Source of the DNA: an uncultured Christensenellaceae bacterium
GTDB lineage: Bacteria; Bacillota; Clostridia; Christensenellales; Borkfalkiaceae
Direction: 5' to 3'
DNA: 64,000 bases
Assembly (NCBI GenBank): GCA_910588695.1
Contig: CAJUOV010000007.1
Span: 1 to 64,000, forward strand
A program made the position numbers and the translations under genes. Of this stretch, positions 1-7,780 are shown one piece after another. The notes beneath the pieces are model-generated. The model saw nothing but the letters and a program-made list of their open reading frames with translations. It did not search any database and had not been told where the DNA came from. How positions within the stretch are numbered: position 1 is the stretch's first letter; each line of letters begins with the position of its first letter.

Positions 1-638
1 CTACCAATGATATAATAAAGAGCTATTTGGATTTTTTTCAAGAGAAAAATATTTCTGTAACTTACATATCCGAAAAAGATTCAGGTGTGTATGATGCTAT
101 GAATAAAGCCGTATCATTAGCTCATGGTGATTGGTTGATTTTTATGAATGCAGACGATTGTTTTGCCGATGCATTTGTATTGCACGATATTTTTGGTAAT
201 TGTTTGGATTTATCTGAGGATGTTATTTATGGTGATACAATATGTAAGAGTGAAGAAAAAGAAAAAATATTAAAAGCAAAAAACGTTAATAGATTGAAAG
301 TTTACAAACCGTTTGTTCACCAGTCTTGTTTTGTAAAAAGAGAAGTTCAGAAGAGGTTTCCATTTGATTTAAATTATAAAATATCTGCAGATTATGACTT
401 TTTTTTGAGAATATTTTTGAAAAATTATCGTTTTAAATATGTCAATAGAACGATTTCAATTTTTAGCGAGAGCGGAATGTCGTGTAATGAAGCGAACAAA
501 AAATTAATTCGAAAAGAGGAAAGTAAAATTGCAAAAAATTATGGAATTAATTTTTTGAATACGCCGAGTTTAGTATGGTACCGCTATGTAAAAACATTTT
601 TAAGAGCGACTAAAAAATTCATACTGAGAAACAAATAA
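1..638 (+). CDS. Family 2 glycosyltransferase, 5' end outside window
   Basis: This is the C-terminal part of a GT-A fold glycosyltransferase that builds a surface polysaccharide from nucleotide sugars at the cytoplasmic membrane face. The frame is open at the left edge (residues TNDIIKSYLDFF run through the window start), so the TTG at 27 is not the real start. The family signature SEKDSGVYDAMNKA is followed by a hydrophobic strand and NADD, the metal/nucleotide-binding acidic motif. HQSCFVKRE further on is typical of WcaA-like enzymes. It is followed within 15 bases by a flippase gene. The DNA is AT-rich like the next three genes and unlike the rest of the window, which points to lateral acquisition. 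The transferred sugar cannot be told. Confidence 0.85.
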   Translation, partial: TNDIIKSYLDFFQEKNISVTYISEKDSGVYDAMNKAVSLAHGDWLIFMNADDCFADAFVLHDIFGNCLDLSEDVIYGDTICKSEEKEKILKAKNVNRLKVYKPFVHQSCFVKREVQKRFPFDLNYKISADYDFFLRIFLKNYRFKYVNRTISIFSESGMSCNEANKKLIRKEESKIAKNYGINFLNTPSLVWYRYVKTFLRATKKFILRNK

Positions 639-652
639 AAAAGTTTTGTTTA

Positions 653-2047
653 ATGAAAAATATGGGAAAATTTTTAGAAAAATTTAAGAATAATACGACG
701 AAGCATATGATTTTCAGCGGATTAATCAAGATGCTGTCGTTGGTTATTAATTTAATTTATATTCCCGTTGTTTTGGATTACTTAGGTGTTGAAAAATATG
801 GCATATGGTCTACAATATTAGTCGTATTATCTTGGGTAAGTTATTTCGATATTGGAATTGGAAACGGTTTGCGAAATAAATTAACGGAAGCGCTGAGTGA
901 GGGACGGACAGATGACTGTAAAAAGTTAGTGTCTTCTGCATATTTTTTTATCACTATTATAATGAGCATAATTTTGATTGTCGGCACTGTGGTATCTCAG
1001 TTTTTAGATTGGGATAAAATTTTGGGAACTTCGGGATCGAACGACGAAATTTTAGTGTTGATAATCTGTTTGGCGCTTTTATTCGTTACTACTAATTTTA
1101 TTATTTCAATATGCCGTAACATCTTATATGCAATGCAAAAGGCTTCATTTGTAAGTATATTAGAAGTTTCGACACAATTATTAAATTTGATCTTAATTGT
1201 AGTACTTCGAATTTTTACGAAAGGTACTCTTTTATCGGTAGTGCTTGTTTATGGATTAACAATGGTGTTTGTTAATTTGCTGTGTAGCATTATAATGTTT
1301 GTAAAACATGATGCGATCCGACCGAATTTTAGAAAAATAGACTTAAAATTCGGGAAAAGCGTCACTTCGTTGGGACTTAAATTTTTTATTATACAAATGT
1401 GCGCATTAGTACTTTTTTCTACCGACAGTTTGATGATTTCAATGTTGTACGGTGCAAGTGAAGTGACGCCATATTCAACTGTAAATAAGGTCTTTTCAAC
1501 GATAGCAGGAGTATATAATGCCTTTTTAGCGCCTATCTGGTCAGCATTTACAAAAGCTAAAACTGAAAAAAATAATTCTTTGATGTTGAGGTCGTTGCGT
1601 AATTTGCAATTGTTTATGTTGCCGTTTGTTCTTTTGGCAGTATTAATTGCTATTTTCTTTATGCCGATTACTAGGATTTGGCTAGGACAAGAACTGTCAT
1701 ATTCTTATGGAATTATTCCGTTCGGATTAGTGTATTGTGTTATGATGATTTGGACGAATATGTACAGCGCGGTTGGGAATGGTCTTGAATTATTGAAAGT
1801 GTCAATGATTGTAGCTGTAATACAGGCGATTATTAATATTCCGCTATCGTACATATTTGCCGAAGTAGTTGGAATGGAAGCGACAGGCATTTTGGTTGGA
1901 ACAGATATTGCGTTAAGTTTATCTGCCGTTGTTTTGCCTATTTATATTTATCGATGGCTTAGGTGTCGAATAAGAGAGGAAAAAAAAGAGCACGAGATAC
2001 GTGCTGAGATTGTCGAACAATCAGAGCAAAAAAACGGAGAGGAGTGA
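653..2047 (+). CDS. Polysaccharide flippase, Wzx/MATE-like membrane protein
   Basis: A 464-residue polytopic protein with about twelve to fourteen hydrophobic segments, of the polysaccharide biosynthesis (Wzx/RfbX, MOP superfamily) type. Such proteins move lipid-linked oligosaccharide units across the cytoplasmic membrane. An N-terminal segment of the form LINLIYIPVVLDYLGVEKYG followed by W..I.....W.SYFDIGIG fits the family. The C-terminus is a charged cytosolic tail. It sits between two glycosyltransferase genes, with one base between its stop and the next start. The start has no clear Shine-Dalgarno sequence, and a second Met three codons downstream is possible. Codon use is AT-rich. Confidence 0.85.
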   Translation: MKNMGKFLEKFKNNTTKHMIFSGLIKMLSLVINLIYIPVVLDYLGVEKYGIWSTILVVLSWVSYFDIGIGNGLRNKLTEALSEGRTDDCKKLVSSAYFFITIIMSIILIVGTVVSQFLDWDKILGTSGSNDEILVLIICLALLFVTTNFIISICRNILYAMQKASFVSILEVSTQLLNLILIVVLRIFTKGTLLSVVLVYGLTMVFVNLLCSIIMFVKHDAIRPNFRKIDLKFGKSVTSLGLKFFIIQMCALVLFSTDSLMISMLYGASEVTPYSTVNKVFSTIAGVYNAFLAPIWSAFTKAKTEKNNSLMLRSLRNLQLFMLPFVLLAVLIAIFFMPITRIWLGQELSYSYGIIPFGLVYCVMMIWTNMYSAVGNGLELLKVSMIVAVIQAIINIPLSYIFAEVVGMEATGILVGTDIALSLSAVVLPIYIYRWLRCRIREEKKEHEIRAEIVEQSEQKNGEE

Positions 2048-2048
2048 T

Positions 2049-3134
2049 ATGAACAGAATTAGAATTTTTTACGATTATCAAATAATGCTGGCACAGAAAT
2101 ATGGTGGTATTTCAAGATATTACTATGAATTGCTTACACATATCAATAAAACAGAAGAAGCGCAAGCTGTGGCATATAGTATTGGAAATCGAAATGTATA
2201 TTTCAAAGATTATTTTAACTGTCAAGTTGATCGGTTATGCCTGGTTATGGATTGTTAAACAGGGTTGTAGGATCAAAGAAAATGAAGGATTATGATATTG
2301 TACATCCTACTTACTATAATCCATATATCTTGAGATGTAAATATAACAAATTGGTGATCACAGTATATGACATGATTCACGAAATTTTTCCGGAAATGTT
2401 TTCTCCAAATGACAAAACGATCTCAAATAAAAAACAATTGCTTTATGCGGCAGATCATATAATTGCAATTTCGGAGAGTACCAAACGAGATATTTTAAGA
2501 ATTTATCCGAATATTTCACCTGATAAAATTTCAGTAATTTATATTGCTAGCAACATTGCATTAAATGTTCCTAACATTTATATGCAGTTGCCAGAAAAAT
2601 TTATTTTATTTGTTGGAAACAGATCGATTTATAAAAATTTTAATCGTTTTATGAAAAGTATAAATCAATTTTGTCGGTTGATCAAGAATTGTATTTGGTT
2701 TGTTTGGGTGGCGGAGCGTTTAATAACGATGAGCTTAGGTTGATGGACGGAGTGTCCGATCAAGTGATCCAAATGAACGCAAATGATAAAGAATTAACTT
2801 ATGCATACTCTAAAGCTGTATGTTTTGTTTTTCCTTCATTATATGAGGGATTCGGCATTCCTACACTTGAATCTTTTGCTTGCAATTGTCCTGCAGTCTT
2901 AAGTAATACGAGTTCTATGCCGGAAGTGGGGGGGGTGCTGCTTTATATTTTGATCCATATGATGAAAATGACATTCGGGAAAAAGTACAACAAGTAATTT
3001 ATGACGATAAGCTGAAACAGCAAATGATCGAAAAAGGGAGGATTCAGTTTTCTAAATTTAATTGGAATCAAATAGCACAGGAAACCATTAATTGTTATAA
3101 GAAAGTTATTGGACTAGGCGACGGTAAACGATAA
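2049..3134 (+). pseudogene. Glycosyltransferase family 4/1, broken by three frame breaks
   Basis: The start at 2049 has a strong SD (ggagaggag). Frame 3 encodes MNRIRIFYDYQIMLAQKYGG, typical of a GT-B glycosyltransferase N-terminus. The coding frame changes near 2237-2257, again near 2671-2742, and a third time at the run of eight G at 2928-2935. Each break is consistent with loss of one base, and the third returns to the original frame, ending at TAA 3132-3134. The pieces together read as one protein of about 360 residues: HPTYYNPYI and TVYDMIHE (N domain), LFVGNRSIYKNF, LYLVCLGGG, FPSLYEGFGIPTLESFACN (donor-binding E-x7-E region) and PEVGG-ALYFDPYDENDI. The stop overlaps the next start by one base, so the operon context is intact. 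As read, no full-length product is made unless the frame is corrected. Confidence 0.85.
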
Positions 3135-4054
3135 TGAAAAGAGTACTCATTGTTGGAATGAGCGGTTTTGTCGGCGCTTATCTTAAAAAAGAATTGTCTT
3201 GTAACGATTATGAAGTTTATGGTTGCGATAATAAAGTTTTGGAACCAAATGATCATTTGTTTCGTGTAGATATTACGGATATTAGCGGAGTTTATCAGTT
3301 GATTGAAAGATTGAAGCCTAGTTATATTTTTAACTTGGCGGCTGTCAGTAGTGTGTCTTATTCATGGGAAAATCCACAAAAAACAGTTAATGTAAATGTT
3401 TGTGGTACGATTAATATTCTTGAATCTGTTAGGCGATTAAAATTAGATTCAAAAATTTTGCTGTTAGGTTCAAGTGAGGAATATGCTCCTTCAGATAAAC
3501 CGGTAACCGAAAAAGATAGGTTAGAAGCAATAAATCCTTATGGAATCAGCAGAATAATGATAGAAAAGTTTGCTAAAATTTACCGAAATTGTTATGGACT
3601 AGATATAGTTTGCATTAGGGCTTTTAATCATACAGGATTGGGTCAAACTCCTGTATTTGTGCTTCCGAGTTTTATCGATCAAGTTTCGAAAATCGCTTTG
3701 TCTAAGAAATGCGGCGCTATTAAAGTGGGTAATATTTCTGTTTACAGAGATTTTTCCGATGTTCGTGACGTTGTTCGGGTATATCGAATGATCGCTGGAT
3801 GTAATGAAAATATTGATGTGATAAATGTTGGTTCGGGGATTGCATATAAGATTGAGGATTTATTAAAATTTATTATTTCTTTATCCAATTATGAAATTGA
3901 GATTATTATAGATAAAAATCGTTTTCGTTCAGCAGATTTGCTATATAGTTGCTGCGATAATACACTTTTAAAATCCAAAACAAATTGGTATGCAAAGTAT
4001 ACTATTTATGATACATTAAAAGAAATGTATGATGAAAAATTAAGCAATAAGTGA
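3134..4054 (+). CDS. NAD(P)-dependent sugar epimerase/reductase, GDP-deoxyhexose reductase-like
   Basis: A 306-residue short-chain dehydrogenase/reductase of the extended type that acts on nucleotide sugars. The N-terminal GMSGFVG is the Rossmann dinucleotide loop. NLAAVSSV, LLLGSSEEY and RAFNHTGLGQ follow in the order seen in GDP-4-keto-6-deoxymannose reductases (Rmd) and related 4,6-dehydratases. RAFNHTG.GQ and the nearby F....Q spacing favour Rmd. The catalytic YxxxK motif reads Y136-G-I-S-R140, with Arg in place of Lys. It is the last gene of the polysaccharide block, with its start overlapping the upstream stop, and a terminator follows at 4123. It probably supplies a deoxysugar donor, but the substrate is not certain. 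Confidence 0.75.
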   Translation: MKRVLIVGMSGFVGAYLKKELSCNDYEVYGCDNKVLEPNDHLFRVDITDISGVYQLIERLKPSYIFNLAAVSSVSYSWENPQKTVNVNVCGTINILESVRRLKLDSKILLLGSSEEYAPSDKPVTEKDRLEAINPYGISRIMIEKFAKIYRNCYGLDIVCIRAFNHTGLGQTPVFVLPSFIDQVSKIALSKKCGAIKVGNISVYRDFSDVRDVVRVYRMIAGCNENIDVINVGSGIAYKIEDLLKFIISLSNYEIEIIIDKNRFRSADLLYSCCDNTLLKSKTNWYAKYTIYDTLKEMYDEKLSNK

Positions 4055-4122
4055 TCAGATTTCAATAATTTTTTTGTTTGTTTAATGGGCTATTTGGTAA
4101 TATAAACAAACTGAATTTTCAA

Positions 4123-4151
4123 ACACCGAACTTTAAGTCCGGTGTTTTTTG
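4123..4151 (+). terminator. Rho-independent terminator of the polysaccharide block
   Basis: An 11-base stem with one mismatch (acaccgaactt / aagtccggtgt) is followed by six T. It lies about 70 bases after the epimerase stop and ends the AT-rich operon. The rest of the gap 4055-4233 shows a TATAAT at 4200-4205 that may serve the next ORF, without a clear -35. Confidence 0.85.
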
Positions 4152-4233
4152 TACGCATTTTTCTTTACGTCGGTTCGAATTATGAGAGCGTCGGTGAAGT
4201 ATAATTCCGATTCAAAACGGCAAAAAGACAACC

Positions 4234-4422
4234 GTGGAGAAAGAATTATTTCAAAATATTGAAGAGGAGAATGCATTCGATACCTTGCGCGCGTATTCCG
4301 AAAAAAAGGAATTCCGACTCAGGGTAGACGGCATACGGGTACGGGTTTTATTCTCCGACAGTGCAAATGCGCCGACCGCAGAGGAAGCGTTGGAAAAATT
4401 TCTCATCGGGAGGATGCGTTGA
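4234..4422 (+). CDS. Small protein upstream of the serine recombinase
   Basis: A 62-residue ORF starting at GTG 4234, with a TATAAT about 28 bases upstream. It has an acidic N-terminus (EKELFQNIEEENAF), a short beta-rich stretch (FRLRVDGIRVRVLFSD) and ends with APTAEEALEKFLIGRM. Composition and codon use match the recombinase that follows after 71 bases. Small ORFs of this general shape are often found directly upstream of serine recombinases in Firmicutes elements, so an accessory role in the element is possible. I do not recognise a named family, and it could be non-coding. Confidence 0.5.
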   Translation: MEKELFQNIEEENAFDTLRAYSEKKEFRLRVDGIRVRVLFSDSANAPTAEEALEKFLIGRMR

Positions 4423-4493
4423 AACGTTTGCAGATTTAACGCGTTTAATATAAAATAGAGACGTGTTAAAGTGCTGCGTTCGCATATGCGTAA

Positions 4494-6179
4494 ATGGCAA
4501 GAATCAGTAAATACCAAGATAATACAGCGTTACCCGCGATCCGTGAAGAGTGGCGGGCGGGGCTGTATATCCGTTTGTCCCGAGAGGACGGCGACAAAAT
4601 GGAAAGCGAGAGCGTGAGTTCGCAGCGCGCAATATTAGAGCGGTTTGCCAATGACTGTCCGGAACTTTTCGTATATGATACTTATATCGACGACGGATGG
4701 AGCGGTACCGATTTTGACAGACCTTCTTTTCGGCGGATGATGTCGGATATTACCGCAAAAAAAATCAACTGCGTTGTTGTAAAAGATTTATCGCGTTTCG
4801 GAAGAAATTACGTTGAAGCGGGAAAATATCTCGAAACGGTTTTTCCGCTCTTCAAAGTCCGTTTTATCGCGATCAACGATCAAATAGACAGCGTTCAAAA
4901 TCCTTCTTCGGTCAACAACGTGATCGTTCCTTTCAAAAATATCATGAACGACGAGTATTGCAGGGATATTTCCGTAAAAGTGCGATCCGCGCTCGATATT
5001 CGCAGAAAGCAGGGAAAATTTATCGGTTCGTTTGCAGCCTACGGCTATCGGAAAGATGAAAACGATCATAACAAACTTGTTATAGACGAGCCTGCGGCGC
5101 ATTATGTACGATTGATATTTAAGTTGTTTTTAGAGGGCTACAGCATGATCGGGATTGCCCGCGAGCTGAACGAACAAGGGGTGCCGAATCCCTCTGCTTA
5201 CAGAGAACAAAGAGGAGGGACGAGAAACGCGAAGGGTCGGCTCTGGGTGGATTCGACCGTAAGGCGTATTTTGACGAACGAGCTCTATATCGGCAATCTT
5301 GTGCAGAAGAAGAACGAAGTCGTCAGTTATAAAATTCATCTGACAAAGGCGGTGGATCCGCAAAACCGAATCGTCGTCGAAAATACGCATGCGGGGATCG
5401 TTTCGAAAGAGGATTTTGAAAAGGCGCGTTCTCTTATGAGCCGTGATACGCGCACGAGCCCGAACAGCGGAAAACTTTCTTTATTTGCAGGTTTTCTCAG
5501 ATGCGTCGACTGCGGAAGGGCGATGGTAAAGCGCACGGTAAAACAGCCCTATAAAACGTATGAATATTATGTTTGTTCCACTTATAAAAAACTGCACAGC
5601 AAAGCGTGTACCAAACATGCGATCCGTGCGGAAACAATCGAAAAAGCCGTTCTTACCGCGTTAAACGAATATATCCGTATTGCAGTCGATTTCGACAGTC
5701 TGATCGAAAAGATCGATCGGGAGCGAAAAAAGAGCGGAACGCCGAAAAGACTTGCGGAAGAGCTTGCGCGGAATGAAAGGGAACTTTCCAAGGCGAACGC
5801 GCTTCTGATCGATTTGTACCCCGATTATAAGAGCGGTTTACTGTCGCGCGCGCAATATTTTGCTTTGAAAGAAAAGTACGAAAACGCGGCGGAGAGAGCG
5901 AAAATTGCGATGGAACGCATTCAAGGCGAAATCGAGGCTTTCGGGCGGGGAGTCGGAAAAGAAAACGAATTCATTGCGACGTTCAAAAAGTACTGCGGGT
6001 TCGAGGCGCTGACCCGCGAATTGCTTTGCGAACTCGTAGAAAATATCGACATTTATGAAAACGGAGAAATCGATATTCGGTTAAAATGCCGCGATTCTTT
6101 TCAGACGGCGCATGAATATTTTTCAAGGAGAGAGATAACGCAAAAGGGTTTGGAGAGCGCAAAAGAACGCGGCGCGTAA
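4494..6179 (+). CDS. Large serine recombinase
   Basis: A 561-residue site-specific recombinase of the resolvase/invertase superfamily. The N-terminal catalytic domain (about residues 20-165) carries the nucleophile in YIRLS (Ser29), then SVSSQR, DDGWSGTDFDRPSF and VVKDLSRFGRN with the conserved catalytic arginines. A recombinase domain follows (about 180-300, AYGYRKDE to NELYIGNL), then a zinc ribbon (CVDCG ... C ... C, about 340-380) and a coiled-coil region with basic and acidic heptads (about 400-480). These enzymes cut and rejoin two att sites and drive excision or integration of prophages, conjugative elements or skin-type interruptions. There is no SD at the start, and an in-frame TAA directly precedes the ATG. 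No direct repeat that could be att was found in the window. Confidence 0.93.
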   Translation: MARISKYQDNTALPAIREEWRAGLYIRLSREDGDKMESESVSSQRAILERFANDCPELFVYDTYIDDGWSGTDFDRPSFRRMMSDITAKKINCVVVKDLSRFGRNYVEAGKYLETVFPLFKVRFIAINDQIDSVQNPSSVNNVIVPFKNIMNDEYCRDISVKVRSALDIRRKQGKFIGSFAAYGYRKDENDHNKLVIDEPAAHYVRLIFKLFLEGYSMIGIARELNEQGVPNPSAYREQRGGTRNAKGRLWVDSTVRRILTNELYIGNLVQKKNEVVSYKIHLTKAVDPQNRIVVENTHAGIVSKEDFEKARSLMSRDTRTSPNSGKLSLFAGFLRCVDCGRAMVKRTVKQPYKTYEYYVCSTYKKLHSKACTKHAIRAETIEKAVLTALNEYIRIAVDFDSLIEKIDRERKKSGTPKRLAEELARNERELSKANALLIDLYPDYKSGLLSRAQYFALKEKYENAAERAKIAMERIQGEIEAFGRGVGKENEFIATFKKYCGFEALTRELLCELVENIDIYENGEIDIRLKCRDSFQTAHEYFSRREITQKGLESAKERGA

Positions 6180-6199
6180 ATCACGCGCCGCGTTCTTTT
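6161..6199 (+). terminator. Terminator overlapping the recombinase stop codon
   Basis: A perfect 16-base inverted repeat (aaaagaacgcggcgcg / cgcgccgcgttctttt) with a 7-base loop that contains the TAA stop. The right arm ends in a T-rich stretch. The last codons of the recombinase form the left arm, so it can act as a terminator in both directions. Confidence 0.85.
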
Positions 6200-6282
6200 G
6201 TGAAATTTACAGTTTTACGGTAGATTCGGCGTATTGCTGTATTTTTACGGAAAGAGACTTGTTATTTGACGTTCGAAATTGA

Positions 6283-6306
6283 AGAGGGGTACAACCCTCT
6301 TTTTTT
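6283..6306 (+). terminator. Second small terminator-like hairpin in the recombinase-eutH gap
   Basis: AGAGGG / CCCTCT with a 6-base loop and a run of T. It lies in the 317-base gap 6180-6496 and backs up the terminator at the recombinase stop. Apart from this and the promoter at 6439 I see nothing in the gap. Confidence 0.6.
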
Positions 6307-6438
6307 GAATACGAAAACAAACTGCTGTCTGCTCTGATAACCGTACTGTCTGCATATATTCATCTGGGTAGGTCGATCCTGAGAGTGTTCAGTTTTACAT
6401 ATTTTATTATTAAAATTGAACGTATATTATGAAATTGC

Positions 6439-6467
6439 TTGACTTCTGTTCAAAATAGGTGTATTAT
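6439..6467 (+). promoter_or_regulatory. Sigma-A-type promoter of the eutH-licCA pair
   Basis: TTGACT (6439-6444), a 17-base spacer, then TATTAT (6462-6467). It lies 29 bases upstream of the permease start, which has its own SD (caggag). Confidence 0.8.
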
Positions 6468-6496
6468 AACACAAAAATGAACAGGAGTTTTTCTGT

Positions 6497-7780
6497 ATGC
6501 AATGGGTTTCGATTGTGATCGTTGCGATCATGGTTTGTTTTTCCATCGTGGGCATCGTGGATACGGTGTTTTGCAAAGATAAGCTGGGGCTTGGTCCCGA
6601 ATTCAAAAAGGGGATCGAATTGATCGGTCCGCTTTGCCTCTCGATCGTCGGGATCATCTCGTTTGCGCCCGTCATCTCATGGGCAATCGAGCATTCGCTC
6701 GGATTGTTGTACGGTAAAATCGGATTGGATCCTTCGATGGCGGTCTCCATGATCCTTGCAATGGATATGGGCGGTTATCAGGTCTCGATGGGGGTTGCGA
6801 CCGATCCGTTGATCGGCACTTGGGCGGGAACGGTCTACGGCTCGATGATGGGGGCTACGATTGTATTTTCGATTCCCGTCGGCTTGGCGGCAATTCAAAA
6901 GAAAGATATTGCGGTGTTTGCAAAAGGGATATTGTTCGGGATCGCGGCAATCCCCGTGGGTACGTTTATCGGCGGACTCGTTTTAGGCGTTCCCGTCGTA
7001 ACGGTGCTGATCAATTTGATCGTACCCGTTATTTTTTCCGTGATTATCATATTGTGTCTTGCGTTTATTCCGAATGGCACGATCAAAGTTTTCAAGTGGT
7101 TTTCGATCTTTATCAATGCTTTTTCACTGTTGGCGTTTGCGCTTGCCATGGTCAAAGATTTGATTTTGAGCCCCATTTCCGCGACGGGCGCGTTCGATAT
7201 CGAACAGGTGGCGTTTTTCAATCTGATCGCGCCCACTGCGGACGGAATCGGCGTTGCGGGCGCGGTCGGACTTGTGCTGAGCGGCGCGTTGCCCCTTGTG
7301 TACTGTCTGAATAAGGCGCTTAAAAAACCGCTTTCAAAACTGTCTGCAAAGACGGGCTTCACTGAAATGGGCGCGCTCGGATTTTTGCTGTCCGCCGCCA
7401 ACAATATGGCGACGTTCTCCGTCCTCGATCAGATGAAAGACAGGGAGAAAATTCTGAATGTTGCTTGGGCGGTCTGCGGAGCGTTCATTATCGGGGATCA
7501 CTTGGCGTTCGTCGCGGGGGTTGCTCCCTCCGCAATCGTTGCGATGATGGTTTCAAAACTCGTGGCGGGGATTATCGCGGTTGCGATTGCCGTGTTGTTT
7601 ACGACGGATTTCAAAAAGAAAAAACGCGCGCCGATCGTAGCGGCGGAGGGAAGCGCGGAATCCGTTTTGGAGGACGAACGCGTGGAAACGCCGTCGGAAG
7701 AAAAAATTCAGAATTCGGTTTCGGAAGAGAGAGAAGAGAAAATTAGAAATACGGAGGAAGAAAATCGTGAGGCGCAATGA
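6497..7780 (+). CDS. eutH: EutH-type ethanolamine/choline permease
   Basis: A 427-residue inner-membrane permease with about ten to eleven hydrophobic segments, matching the ethanolamine transporter EutH by GLGPEFKKGIELIGPL, AMDMGGYQVSM, and LGFLLSAANNMATF with GDHLAFVAG near the end. The last 55 residues form a charged cytosolic tail (Glu/Lys/Arg-rich) longer than usual. The start is at ATG 6497 with SD caggag nine bases away. No ethanolamine ammonia-lyase, shell or other eut gene is present. Instead the gene overlaps by 14 bases a cytidylyltransferase-kinase fusion, so the imported amino-alcohol is probably phosphorylated and activated for surface decoration rather than catabolised. The family assignment is firm, the role is inferred. 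Confidence 0.85.
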   Translation: MQWVSIVIVAIMVCFSIVGIVDTVFCKDKLGLGPEFKKGIELIGPLCLSIVGIISFAPVISWAIEHSLGLLYGKIGLDPSMAVSMILAMDMGGYQVSMGVATDPLIGTWAGTVYGSMMGATIVFSIPVGLAAIQKKDIAVFAKGILFGIAAIPVGTFIGGLVLGVPVVTVLINLIVPVIFSVIIILCLAFIPNGTIKVFKWFSIFINAFSLLAFALAMVKDLILSPISATGAFDIEQVAFFNLIAPTADGIGVAGAVGLVLSGALPLVYCLNKALKKPLSKLSAKTGFTEMGALGFLLSAANNMATFSVLDQMKDREKILNVAWAVCGAFIIGDHLAFVAGVAPSAIVAMMVSKLVAGIIAVAIAVLFTTDFKKKKRAPIVAAEGSAESVLEDERVETPSEEKIQNSVSEEREEKIRNTEEENREAQ

